DNA from: JAADGZ01 sp964596835
GTDB lineage: Bacteria > Pseudomonadota > Gammaproteobacteria > UBA6429 > Thiohalophilaceae
DNA length: 10,128 nucleotides
Assembly (NCBI GenBank): GCA_964596835.1
Contig: CAZQVV010000099.1
Span: forward strand, 1 to 10,128
Direction of reading: 5' to 3'
Part shown: positions 1-7,614 of the stretch, piece by piece
Numbering within the stretch: position 1 is the stretch's first letter
Layout: each line of letters begins with the position of its first letter
Position numbers and translations under genes: made by a program
Notes under the pieces: generated by a model
The model's input: only the letters and a program-made list of their open reading frames with translations
What the model was told of the DNA's origin: nothing
Database searches by the model: none

Positions 1-40
1 TCCTTCGACAAGCTTCCTTCGACAAGCTCAGGACGAACGG
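1..40. repeat. Dispersed repeat, left copy (14-bp head unit x2 plus 12-bp tail)
   Basis: Two perfect tandem copies of the 14-bp unit TCCTTCGACAAGCT (1-14 and 15-28) are followed by the tail CAGGACGAACGG (29-40). The core has an imperfect dyad, TTCG near one end and CGAA near the other. A second copy in the same orientation closes the window at 10072-10125. From memory, sequences of this kind (TTCGACAAGCTCAGG and relatives) are dispersed in intergenic DNA of many proteobacteria; their function is not established. It lies just past the 3' end of cyaA. It may begin before base 1. Confidence 0.85.
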
Positions 41-77
41 TAATTCATCAAAGTGTACTAGTATTCGGAACAGCTAT

Positions 78-2927
78 TTAGCTTTTGCCGATGCGTTTTA
101 TTTCATCCATTAATCGTTCTTCGATAATTTTCTTGTAATGCAAATAATGCACCGTCTGGATTGACTCGACACTGGCATCCAGCAAGGTGCTGGATAAATC
201 CAGATCAGTGATATAGATAGGATAGACTTCACCGCTTTTACGCAGAGAAAGAATATAGCGAGCGACTTCCTGATAGATGCCATCGCCGTGCTCAAGGTTG
301 GAGAATTCCCTGTCTTCACAAAACAATGTAAAGATCATATTGTCTTCCTGGTGATCCACCATCACCTGAAACTTTATGTAGGAGGCCGTGTGAATATAAT
401 CGTTTTCACCATAACGATAAATTTCCCGCCGCCCGTTTAACCCCCGGTCAATGCGATGAAACAGCACATCCCGGAAACCGGAACCGCTCTGTATCGAATA
501 GGCCATTCGTTCTCGCACGGATTCAAAGTATTCTCTAAAATGTCTGACCAGACCCAGCACATCGTAAAAGGATCGGGTCTGGCGGTACAACGATCCTCGT
601 TCATCCAGCACATAGACATCAACTTCATCATTTCGTACTTCAAAAAAACATTGCACATCGCCCTGGCGATTGTTTTTGTAAATCAAGGGCAAAACATTGT
701 CGCTCAGAGTTTGAGAATCAAAAATGACCGGCCGGAATCGATCTACCGGTTTCGAAAAGTAGCGATACAATTCGTCCGTATTCCCGGCTTTTTCATACTG
801 GAGTATGCCTTCCTCCATACTCAACACATAGTATTCCCACTCTATTCCCAGAATATAACGCGTCCCCTCGGCATAGGTGCCGTTGTAAAAAGTATCAATG
901 ATTTCTGCGAACAGGGTTTCAATTCGCCGCGCTATCGAAGTGCCCCGGTAGGAAGAGAAACTAAACGCATTGATCGGTGGCAAATTTTTTCTGTTCTCTA
1001 ATGACGACCATTTCATGTAGCCCTGGATACATTTCAGCAACCCATCCACATCATAAAACTTGAATGTCAGCACCTCATTCCAGCTGGTAACAATAATCTG
1101 GTCGACGCTTAGCGTCAGATTTTCTCTCTTGCCACCGTACTTCAATGCATCCGTCTGGCTACTACTAATATGCCTGCCTCTTCGCGTTTGTGAGGAAAAG
1201 GGATCCAGTCCGACATTAATAAAGGTGGCAATGGCACAGATTCTGGCCGACTGGCGCATATCGTAAACCGAGCTGGCTGCCAGCACTTCATCCGGAAATA
1301 GGCGCGACATATTTTCCACCAGCAGATAGAGTTCTTTTTCCGTCAGGTCGCTATCTCTGGCATAAAGGGCAAGAATGGTCTGCCGGTTAATAATTTTGTT
1401 AAAATAGCACCAGGCCATGATTTCTACGAGGCTGTAACCACGCTTCATAGGTGTGCGGGCATAGATCTCTTCATCACTCACCATGCCGCTGTATACCATC
1501 CAGTATTCCTGACCATCGTCACTGTACAACTGATGAAAGGATAGATGACTTTCATGCAGATCACTGGTAATACCTTTATAAACGATCTCAATCTTACCCG
1601 CCTTGCGCTCGAAGGCGGCATAGAGTTTTCGCCCCAGGACATTGAGATCACTCTGGCTGATGAGGTTGCTACTTTGGGTCCGTGAACGGGTGAATAATGA
1701 AAGAAAACGATAACTACCGGTAAATTCACGTATCAGCGCCTTGCGTTCTTCCACCACACTACTGATCTTCCACTCCTCCCTGGAGTCCAGCCGCTGTAGT
1801 TGTCCACTTGCCCAGCCCCATCGATTGACCAACCCGGACATCAGCTCACGCCGCCAGCTGTTTTTACTGCGACCTCGGTCTTCACTCAGCTGTTCACCGA
1901 CCTTGAAATAAAAACTGCGGCGCACAAGATCCAGGCGCTGGCTTTGATTGTACTCAAGCAGGTATTCCTCCACCTTGTCCATCATCATCAGGTAGGGATC
2001 CAGGGCATTAATATCCTCCTCACCCTCATATACGGCGCGTTTAAAGCGTACACCGAGCAAATCGATCTGCGGATACTCACTGGCATAGGCTTCCATGAGC
2101 AGGATTTTGAGTATGGACTTGTAGGGTGAATTGATGCCTTTGTAGAGCAGCCACAGCGTCGCGCCATAAAATTCTTCGGCGCGTATCTTAGCCAACCCGC
2201 CGAAATCAATATGTTCACGGCTGTGAAGATAACGCTTGCGCTTGATGTCCTCGACGAAAGCATCATAATTAGCTTCCTCATCCGGCGGCACCAGCCACCA
2301 CAAAGGATAGCGCCCCGCCAGCAGGACACTGGTGCGATAAAATTCCTCCAATAACAGATAGTGCAGGGCGCTGCCGCTACTCTCACTACTCAGGTGACCA
2401 TGCTCACCCTGTTTGAACTGGTGCGCATCCACAAGAAATACATTGGCATCCACCTCCATGCTAGCCGCCCATTCCTCAATGCCCGTAGCCTTCGCCTGCA
2501 ATTCATTGATTTGTTTACTCTCCAAATTGCTGCCGTGTACTACCCAGATATCAAAATCACTTTTGTCACTGTAGGCAATCGTGCCGGTGCTGCCCATGAG
2601 GTAGAGGCCGTGGATATCAAATCGTCGGTAGGCGCGTTTTTTCCAGGAAAAGCTTTTTGACAGCCGCCGCGCAGCCAGCAGTGCTTCTCTGGAAGGCCGA
2701 TACTCAGGCAGACCGACCGGGGTATCTTTGGACACATAACCCGGCAGGATGGGGTGATTAACGTGAAACAAGAGCGGTAATAACTGGATGAAATCACGCT
2801 GGCTGGGGCGCAGATCTGAATTGACACGCTGCAATCTTGCCCAATTCAATTTGACAAAACGCTGCTTGATGAGCTTGAAATCCGGTTCGCTTCCCTGCCT
2901 GTTTTCACCTGCGACGAATGACTTCAT
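78..2927 (-). CDS. cyaA: Class I adenylate cyclase
   Basis: Makes cAMP from ATP in the cytoplasm, to feed the CRP regulator. The protein has 949 residues. An N-terminal nucleotidyltransferase-like catalytic part contains the GSTGT turn at 112-116 followed by the metal-binding DFD at 124-126, in the context SDKSDFDIWVV. The class I signature EEFYGATLWLLYK is at 251-263, followed by NSPYKSILK. A second class I region is recognisable but divergent around TSWNEVLTF (614-622). The remaining C-terminal part corresponds to the regulatory half of the family. E. coli CyaA is 848 aa and Pseudomonas-type proteins are around 950, so this looks complete. The ATG at 2925-2927 has only a weak Shine-Dalgarno (GGACT). 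The gene is transcribed away from the GGDEF gene, sharing about 160 bp of upstream DNA. No canonical CRP site (TGTGA-N6-TCACA) is visible there. Confidence 0.97.
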   Translation of the reverse strand: MKSFVAGENRQGSEPDFKLIKQRFVKLNWARLQRVNSDLRPSQRDFIQLLPLLFHVNHPILPGYVSKDTPVGLPEYRPSREALLAARRLSKSFSWKKRAYRRFDIHGLYLMGSTGTIAYSDKSDFDIWVVHGSNLESKQINELQAKATGIEEWAASMEVDANVFLVDAHQFKQGEHGHLSSESSGSALHYLLLEEFYRTSVLLAGRYPLWWLVPPDEEANYDAFVEDIKRKRYLHSREHIDFGGLAKIRAEEFYGATLWLLYKGINSPYKSILKILLMEAYASEYPQIDLLGVRFKRAVYEGEEDINALDPYLMMMDKVEEYLLEYNQSQRLDLVRRSFYFKVGEQLSEDRGRSKNSWRRELMSGLVNRWGWASGQLQRLDSREEWKISSVVEERKALIREFTGSYRFLSLFTRSRTQSSNLISQSDLNVLGRKLYAAFERKAGKIEIVYKGITSDLHESHLSFHQLYSDDGQEYWMVYSGMVSDEEIYARTPMKRGYSLVEIMAWCYFNKIINRQTILALYARDSDLTEKELYLLVENMSRLFPDEVLAASSVYDMRQSARICAIATFINVGLDPFSSQTRRGRHISSSQTDALKYGGKRENLTLSVDQIIVTSWNEVLTFKFYDVDGLLKCIQGYMKWSSLENRKNLPPINAFSFSSYRGTSIARRIETLFAEIIDTFYNGTYAEGTRYILGIEWEYYVLSMEEGILQYEKAGNTDELYRYFSKPVDRFRPVIFDSQTLSDNVLPLIYKNNRQGDVQCFFEVRNDEVDVYVLDERGSLYRQTRSFYDVLGLVRHFREYFESVRERMAYSIQSGSGFRDVLFHRIDRGLNGRREIYRYGENDYIHTASYIKFQVMVDHQEDNMIFTLFCEDREFSNLEHGDGIYQEVARYILSLRKSGEVYPIYITDLDLSSTLLDASVESIQTVHYLHYKKIIEERLMDEIKRIGKS

Positions 2928-3003
2928 ACAGTCCGTTTATCGGCGGCTACGGGATTTTCTACACTTTTTTTGTCCCAATATTGCAATAAACCGCAGCAAA
3001 CTA

Positions 3004-3045
3004 TTGACTTACATTAAATAAAATTTACCCTTGTGCCGATATACT
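3004..3045 (+). promoter_or_regulatory. Candidate promoter of the GGDEF gene
   Basis: TTGACT (3004-3009) is a 5/6 match to a sigma70 -35 box and lies 16 bp before TACCCT (3026-3031), a poor -10. TATACT at 3040-3045 is a better -10 (5/6) but lacks a good -35. Either places the transcript start downstream of the TTG at 3031, which favours the ATG at 3088. A TTGTG-N12-CACAA dyad (3031-3052) surrounds the TATACT box. This is motif reading only. Confidence 0.3.
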
Positions 3046-3087
3046 TTCACAAACCGGATCACTGATGCGAGAGGTCTCTTTCCCGCT

Positions 3088-3927
3088 ATGCTCACACAAC
3101 TTTCACAGCAACAGCTTCAATCTATGATGCAAACCTGCCCACTGGCCATGCTGCTGGTCGATGAAGCAGGCCATGCCCGCTGGATGAATAATCTGCTGGC
3201 CGAAATACTTGACGGACAAACGGCGCTGATACTCGATCGGAGCATCGATGAGGTTCCCGAGGCGCTGCAAAGCCTGTTCATCGAAAACTCGACCCTCCAC
3301 CTGGCGGGAGAAAAAAGCGACGAAGATCGGTGGCTGCTCGCGGCAACGCAATCATTAGGTGAAAACGCCGGTTTCGTACAGTTTTTTACCGACATCAGCC
3401 CCATCCAGCAGCTTATGCAGGAGCGTGACCGGCTCGCCGGAGAGCTGGAGGAATATATCCTGGTGGACAGGCAAAGTGGCATGCCCAACCGCCGGGCGCT
3501 GTATCAGAGTCTGGAGTCCCAGGTCTCACGCAGCCGCCGTTATCACAACCCGCTGTCGCTCATCCTCGTGCATCTGACCAACCTCGATGACTATATCCGC
3601 GCCACGGAGAATAAAAATCCGGCCTCCCTGTTTATATCCCTGCGTTATATGCTCAACGACCAGTTGCGCTGGGCCGACATCATCGGCCGTCTGGGGGAGA
3701 GCGAATTACTCATCGTGCTGCCGGAAACGCACGCCAATGATGCGCTCACACTGGCGCAAAAAGTGGGCCGACGCATCGAGGCGCTGGATCTGCCTGAACT
3801 CGAAACCCGCCCTGACCTCGAAAACTTCCAGCTCGATACCCACTTTGGCGTCGCACAATGGCGCAAGGGCGATGATGTCGGGCTGCTCATGACCCGCATC
3901 CGGACACAACTGCTAAGTCAGGTCTGA
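3088..3927 (+). CDS. PAS-like/degenerate GGDEF domain protein, probable c-di-GMP receptor
   Basis: Cytoplasmic signalling protein of 279 residues. Residues 1-110 look like a PAS sensor domain (CPLAMLLVDEAGHARWMNN near the start) and a short helical linker follows. The GGDEF domain starts with DRQSGMPNRR at 127-136, the counterpart of the usual D-x-LTG-LPNRR. The catalytic loop reads GESEL at 203-207 instead of GG(D/E)EF. The metal-binding Asp pair of the usual DIDHFK segment is replaced by His162 and Thr164. The inhibitory-site motif RxxD is intact as RWAD (194-197), at the standard distance before the loop. I infer that it does not make c-di-GMP but may still bind it. An in-frame TTG at 3031 would add 19 residues, but the ATG at 3088 has GAGAGGT upstream and fits the promoter candidates. 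It is divergent from cyaA. No transmembrane segment is evident. Confidence 0.88.
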   Translation: MLTQLSQQQLQSMMQTCPLAMLLVDEAGHARWMNNLLAEILDGQTALILDRSIDEVPEALQSLFIENSTLHLAGEKSDEDRWLLAATQSLGENAGFVQFFTDISPIQQLMQERDRLAGELEEYILVDRQSGMPNRRALYQSLESQVSRSRRYHNPLSLILVHLTNLDDYIRATENKNPASLFISLRYMLNDQLRWADIIGRLGESELLIVLPETHANDALTLAQKVGRRIEALDLPELETRPDLENFQLDTHFGVAQWRKGDDVGLLMTRIRTQLLSQV

Positions 3928-3950
3928 TCACCCTGTTCGACGCTCTCCGT

Positions 3951-3956
3951 TATAAT
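3951..3956 (+). promoter_or_regulatory. Candidate -10 box of the small gene
   Basis: TATAAT matches the sigma70 -10 consensus exactly. It lies 24 bp after the GGDEF stop codon and 33-36 bp before the two ATG codons of the small gene, which would give a leader of about 26-29 nt. I see no good -35 box at 16-18 bp. Confidence 0.35.
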
Positions 3957-3988
3957 GCCGGCCCTGACCGGCTACTTTATCCAGGAAC

Positions 3989-4162
3989 ATGATGGCAATC
4001 CGATGGCGTGATGCGGTCGCGTGTGCGGACGATTTACGACAACTGAAAATCTATACTTCACGGCTGATCGGCCAAGCAATTGAGAATGCCGCGCGGAACG
4101 ACGATCCAGACTCAAGAAAAACTATCCATACATGGCTGAAGCAATTACAGAGATTTTCATAG
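3989..4162 (+). CDS. Small hypothetical protein (56-57 aa)
   Basis: I do not recognise this protein. The open frame begins with two adjacent ATG codons (3989 and 3992) and ends at TAG 4160-4162. The second ATG is better placed, 5 nt after AGGA (3983-3986), giving 56 residues. The frame has an exact TATAAT about 35 bp upstream. The product is hydrophilic, with many basic and acidic residues and an aliphatic/aromatic pattern (DDLRQLKIYTSRLIGQAIEN, then IHTWLKQLQRF) that suggests one or two amphipathic helices. There is no signal peptide, membrane segment or cysteine motif. It sits in the 311-bp gap between the GGDEF and TonB-receptor genes, in the same direction as both. It could be a real small gene or a chance frame; promoter, ribosome-binding site and gap-filling position favour a gene. 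Confidence 0.5.
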   Translation: MMAIRWRDAVACADDLRQLKIYTSRLIGQAIENAARNDDPDSRKTIHTWLKQLQRFS

Positions 4163-4172
4163 AAACCCCTGC

Positions 4173-4238
4173 TTGCATATCATCGCTTTTTTCTTTAATA
4201 ATAAATACTTAATAATTATAGGGGGGAGGGGAGAATCG
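4173..4238 (+). promoter_or_regulatory. Leader and strong ribosome-binding site of the TonB receptor gene
   Basis: This AT-rich stretch ends in a very purine-rich Shine-Dalgarno block, GGGGGGAGGGGAG (4221-4233), 5 nt before the GTG at 4239. It decides the start: a TTG in frame at 4173 has no such site. TTGCAT (4173-4178) with TAATAA (4196-4201) at 17 bp is a weak promoter candidate. Confidence 0.5.
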
Positions 4239-6437
4239 GTGAGACGGTTTACACAACTACTTATTTTACACGCCTGTCGAAAAATATTTTTGTTTCTCCT
4301 GATACCCTGTTTCGCAAATTTGGCGATGGCAGAAGTAAAAACGGACAAACTTGACGCGCCGTCGTCCGACGGCGCTGAAAAAAAATACAAAGCAAAAACC
4401 ATTATTATCACGCCAGAAGGTCGGCGCGCTGATCCGCAAAACACACCCACAACGGTCGATCATTTTTCTGCACAGGAACTCGATGTTTCCGGCATAGCAA
4501 ACACCGTCGATCTCCAGTATAAAACTCCCGGCTTCATTTTTAAAACTAACGCCGTACTCGGCCAGCTTTATTTACGCGGTGTTGGCAGTGATCTTATTTC
4601 AGCCGGCTCCGAAGCCAGTGTTGCAACCTTTATCGATGGCATCTATCAACCTCGGGCTTTTGATTCCATCATCGACTTCTACGATCTTAAGCAGGTGGAT
4701 GTATTCAAAGGCCCCCAGGGCGTGCAACTGGGACGTAACGTGGTCGGCGGCGCCCTCAGCATTCGCACCCGTGATCCCAAACCCTACCGATCGGCTTATG
4801 CAGATTTTCTCTACGGTAGCTACAACAAACGCCAACTTCGCGGCACCCTAAACCTGCCGATAAGCAACTCAAATTTAATATTTCGCCTTGCAGGAAATAT
4901 AACTCGACGCAACGGCTATTCAGAAAATATTTTCCTGAAAGAAGATGCCGATAATGAAAACAATTATGCACTACGCGCCAAGTTGCTTTATACGCCAGTA
5001 AAGAATCTGCGACTGTTGTTCAGCGCCTCGCATAACAACGAAAATAGTTCACGCGCTATCGCACCGCAACCCGATCCAACCCGGGGCATAAACGGTGGCA
5101 TTGCCCGGGGGGGTATCGTGCCAGACAATCCTCGTGAACTCACCTCTAATGTTAGTCCAAATCTGAAGGTTCAAAATAGCCGTTACAGCGCAAAACTGAA
5201 CTGGAAACATAAGCAGATGAAATTCATCTCAACCACCGCGTATCTGAATACTAAGGTTAATATAGCCCTGGATCTCGATGGCACTAACGTAGACTATTCC
5301 GCCAACTACCCAAAAGCGGATTCCAGTACTTTCATACAGGAGTTCCGCCTGCTCTCGCCAGCACAAGCTCCCCTGTCCTGGATCGCCGGCCTGTTTTTTC
5401 TTAATGAAAAAGCCGAGCAAATGCTGGATGTGAGACTGCCACTAAAAGGGATCCGCAATATGCCTGATGGTACGGTCGACACTCTGTCCTATGCCGCTTT
5501 TGGCCAGCTTATGTATCGCTTTCGCCCCGGCTGGCGCGGCAAGGCCGGGGTTCGCTACAACCATGACAGGCGTAAACTCGATCTTGTTAAAACCGTTTCA
5601 AAATCTACCGGCACAACAATAACGACGCAGAACGAAGAACAAAGTTGGCAGGCACTAACACCTGAGTTCACTCTGGAGTATTCAACCCACTCAGACAAAC
5701 TGGTTTATGCAAAAGCTGCGCGCGGATACAAAGCCGGCGGTTTCAACACCTCGAGCATACAGCCTCCGTTTGATCCCGAATATTTATGGGACTACGAAGC
5801 AGGGCTAAAATCGCGCTGGTATAATCAGCGTCTCTTATTCAACGCCGCTCTGTTCTATTACGATTACAAAGATATGCAGTTGCGAACTCCACCGCGCGAT
5901 ACACCGATTGGCACCGGCCCCATTGTAATCAACGCGGCAAGATCCATCATCAAGGGGCTTGACCTCGAAGCTCGTTTGCAACCGGCGTGGAATCTGGAAT
6001 TTAGCCTATCAGCCACCCTGCTTGATACAAAGTTTACGGATTTTGTCTCGGTTGACCGCAATAACCCCGGTGAGGATCCCAACCGTGCAGGCAATCCCCT
6101 GCCGCAGGCGCCGAATCTATCCATCAATCTGGGTACCCACTATAGCTGGTTATTGGGTACCGGAAAACTCACGTTTGGCGTGAGCTATCGTTATCAATCC
6201 GGCATCTATTTTAATATCTATGCGGATCCAGCCGTAAAACAGGATGGGTATGGAATTGTTAATATGAGTCTCGATTTTGAAAGCCGTAACGGACGCTGGT
6301 ATGCCAATATTTATGGCCGTAACCTGACGAATGAACTCTATGCGCAGACCATGCTCCGCAATGATCCGCTTTCCGGCATCAAACGTTTCTGGGGCGCACC
6401 AAGAACCATTGGGGCAAGACTTGGTTACAGGCTGTAA
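4239..6437 (+). CDS. TonB-dependent outer-membrane receptor
   Basis: Energised outer-membrane importer of 732 residues when read from the GTG at 4239. That start gives a clean signal peptide: a basic n-region (RRF), hydrophobic core KIFLFLLIPCFANLAMA and predicted cleavage after AMA at residue 31. A TonB-box-like KTIIIT follows at 53-58. The plug domain spans about 60-178, with the family-typical VDVFKGPQG (153-161) and GRNVVGGALSIRTR (165-178). The rest is the 22-strand barrel, ending GARLGYRL. The final residue is Leu rather than the commoner aromatic. The layout resembles receptors common in environmental gammaproteobacteria and sphingomonads for organic substrates and siderophores; the ligand is not readable. 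No riboswitch is seen upstream. It converges with the symporter gene, their 3' ends overlapping by 13 bp, which suggests but does not prove a shared role. Confidence 0.93.
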   Translation: MRRFTQLLILHACRKIFLFLLIPCFANLAMAEVKTDKLDAPSSDGAEKKYKAKTIIITPEGRRADPQNTPTTVDHFSAQELDVSGIANTVDLQYKTPGFIFKTNAVLGQLYLRGVGSDLISAGSEASVATFIDGIYQPRAFDSIIDFYDLKQVDVFKGPQGVQLGRNVVGGALSIRTRDPKPYRSAYADFLYGSYNKRQLRGTLNLPISNSNLIFRLAGNITRRNGYSENIFLKEDADNENNYALRAKLLYTPVKNLRLLFSASHNNENSSRAIAPQPDPTRGINGGIARGGIVPDNPRELTSNVSPNLKVQNSRYSAKLNWKHKQMKFISTTAYLNTKVNIALDLDGTNVDYSANYPKADSSTFIQEFRLLSPAQAPLSWIAGLFFLNEKAEQMLDVRLPLKGIRNMPDGTVDTLSYAAFGQLMYRFRPGWRGKAGVRYNHDRRKLDLVKTVSKSTGTTITTQNEEQSWQALTPEFTLEYSTHSDKLVYAKAARGYKAGGFNTSSIQPPFDPEYLWDYEAGLKSRWYNQRLLFNAALFYYDYKDMQLRTPPRDTPIGTGPIVINAARSIIKGLDLEARLQPAWNLEFSLSATLLDTKFTDFVSVDRNNPGEDPNRAGNPLPQAPNLSINLGTHYSWLLGTGKLTFGVSYRYQSGIYFNIYADPAVKQDGYGIVNMSLDFESRNGRWYANIYGRNLTNELYAQTMLRNDPLSGIKRFWGAPRTIGARLGYRL

Positions 6438-7342
6438 TTATTTCCCATGCGAACACGGGTATTTTGTATCAATACAAATGCACCTGCGAACACATACATC
6501 ATCAGGGAATACATCGCAGCCGGAATCGCCATCGCAGCGGAATCTAGAACACCAGCGGCAATCACGATCGCCATGCCACCACTTTGCATGACCGTCTCCA
6601 GGGTGATGGTAATACGCTGCGCATCAGGCAATTTGAATAGCGTTGAAAAACCATAACCACAACACATAGCAAAAACGCATAACATCACAACGGCGAGTCC
6701 ACTGGCAAACAGCATATCCAGCAATGAATGACGTTGTTGAACAACAAGCCAGGCAATTAGCAGGATCAGACAAATGATCGCTATTTTTTTTACCATTCCC
6801 TTTGTTCGCTTTGTAAACACGGGAAAGCGGTAGTGAATAACCATACCCACTATGATTGGTAACAGGATAATCAGCATCAGGCGCTCAAACGTATCATAAA
6901 ATGAAAGTGTCACGCTCCGGTGTGCACCCGCAAAAAAGGTTATTGCAAAATTCACATAAATGGGGATGGTAAGCAATGCGAATATTTTATTGAATGCCGT
7001 CAATGAAATCGACAGCGCGGTGTCTCCCCGGGCAAGGTAAGTAAAAAGATTAGAAGTTGATGCCGAGGGACAAGCCGCCACCAGCACCAGTCCCACCTGT
7101 AACTCACTGCGCATCGGTATTATCGAGGCAATCACAAACGCCAGTAAGGGGAGGATCAGAAACTGAGTGAAAAAGGCAACTGCAGCGGCCCGACGCGCAG
7201 ACAGAAGCCGTGAAAAACTATGCACACTCAGACTCATGCCAATGCCCAACATCAAAGCAGCAATGATCAACGGCAAAATAATTTGTAATGAAACCCCGGC
7301 ATTCAAATGGTAAAACCCCCACACTAAAATCGCGATACTCAT
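6425..7342 (-). CDS. BASS-family (bile acid:sodium symporter-like) transporter
   Basis: Inner-membrane sodium-coupled symporter of 305 residues with nine or ten hydrophobic segments. Family motifs are CPSASTSN (91-98), ARGDTALSISLTAF (104-117) and ETVMQSGGMA (249-258). Placing Asn98 on Asn115 of the Neisseria ASBT structure puts Ser97, Ser111, Thr115, Glu249, Gln253 and Gln60 exactly on the sodium ligands I recall for that protein (S114, S128, T132, E260, Q264, Q77). Sodium coupling therefore looks intact. Members of the family carry bile acids, pantothenate, pyruvate or other organic anions, so the substrate stays open. The ATG at 7340-7342 has no well-spaced Shine-Dalgarno (CGGGA directly abuts it), so a slightly later start is possible. 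A 35-bp dyad sits 18 bp upstream. Its tail overlaps the TonB receptor gene. Confidence 0.9.
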   Translation of the reverse strand: MSIAILVWGFYHLNAGVSLQIILPLIIAALMLGIGMSLSVHSFSRLLSARRAAAVAFFTQFLILPLLAFVIASIIPMRSELQVGLVLVAACPSASTSNLFTYLARGDTALSISLTAFNKIFALLTIPIYVNFAITFFAGAHRSVTLSFYDTFERLMLIILLPIIVGMVIHYRFPVFTKRTKGMVKKIAIICLILLIAWLVVQQRHSLLDMLFASGLAVVMLCVFAMCCGYGFSTLFKLPDAQRITITLETVMQSGGMAIVIAAGVLDSAAMAIPAAMYSLMMYVFAGAFVLIQNTRVRMGNNYSL

Positions 7343-7360
7343 TCCCGTGTGCTATCAGTC

Positions 7361-7395
7361 ATGTTCGGCCTATACCGAAGGTCATAGGCTAACAT
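7361..7395. promoter_or_regulatory. Two-part inverted repeat upstream of the symporter gene
   Basis: ATGTT-cg-GCCTAT, a 10-base centre, then ATAGGC-t-AACAT. Both arm pairs match perfectly (6 bp inner, 5 bp outer). A second, overlapping dyad, TTCGG-N6-CCGAA, lies at 7364-7379. At 18 bp before the symporter ATG it could be an operator or a hairpin in the mRNA leader. Confidence 0.45.
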
Positions 7396-7483
7396 CGGTC
7401 ATTCACCTGTTGTTTTATTGACCCATAATACGCGAAGACATATAGTTAGGATAGCTATTTATCATACCAACAACACGCATGCC

Positions 7484-7512
7484 TGTTCAGCAAGTTCGTA
7501 TAGTTCTATAAT
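7484..7512 (+). promoter_or_regulatory. Candidate promoter of the LuxR-type gene
   Basis: TATAAT at 7507-7512 is an exact -10 match. TGTTCA at 7484-7489, 17 bp upstream, is a weak -35 (3/6). Used as such, it would give a leader of about 150 nt containing the 57-bp repeat and two further hairpins. Confidence 0.35.
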
Positions 7513-7557
7513 GTATATTATTGGGATGTACATATAACAAAAATAGTAGTTCGCATT

Positions 7558-7614
7558 GGCACCTTAGAAATAATCTTCTGTGCATTTTTCAAAAAATTAT
7601 TTCATAAAGAGACT
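7558..7614 (+). repeat. 57-bp hairpin repeat, copy 1
   Basis: Same length as, and about 77% identical by eye (13 mismatches in 57) to, the reverse complement of 9832-9888. The inner stem GAAATAAT (7567-7574) with ATTATTTC (7596-7603) is kept and extends inward with a few mismatches. The outer arms have decayed. It lies in the probable leader of the LuxR-type gene. Confidence 0.75.

Noticed and set aside
456..1001. A 181-codon open frame on the plus strand, inside cyaA
   Set aside because: It is fully antisense to a well-supported conserved gene, has no ribosome-binding site I can defend, and its translation shows no family motif.
3031..3052. TTGTG-N12-CACAA as a CRP site
   Set aside because: CRP half sites are separated by 6 bp; here TGTGC and TCACA are 10 bp apart. 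It is kept only as an unexplained dyad.
3031..3087. TTG at 3031 as the start of the GGDEF gene
   Set aside because: It overlaps the candidate promoter elements, the extra 19 residues add no domain, and the ATG at 3088 has a GAGAGGT upstream.
3957..3972. GCCGG-N6-CCGGC hairpin as the terminator of the GGDEF gene
   Set aside because: The stem is only 5 bp and no T-run follows. It also lies immediately after the TATAAT box, in the probable leader of the small gene.
4173..4238. TTG at 4173 as the start of the TonB receptor
   Set aside because: It would place 22 extra residues before the signal peptide and has no Shine-Dalgarno, whereas the GTG at 4239 follows a very strong one and gives a normal signal peptide.
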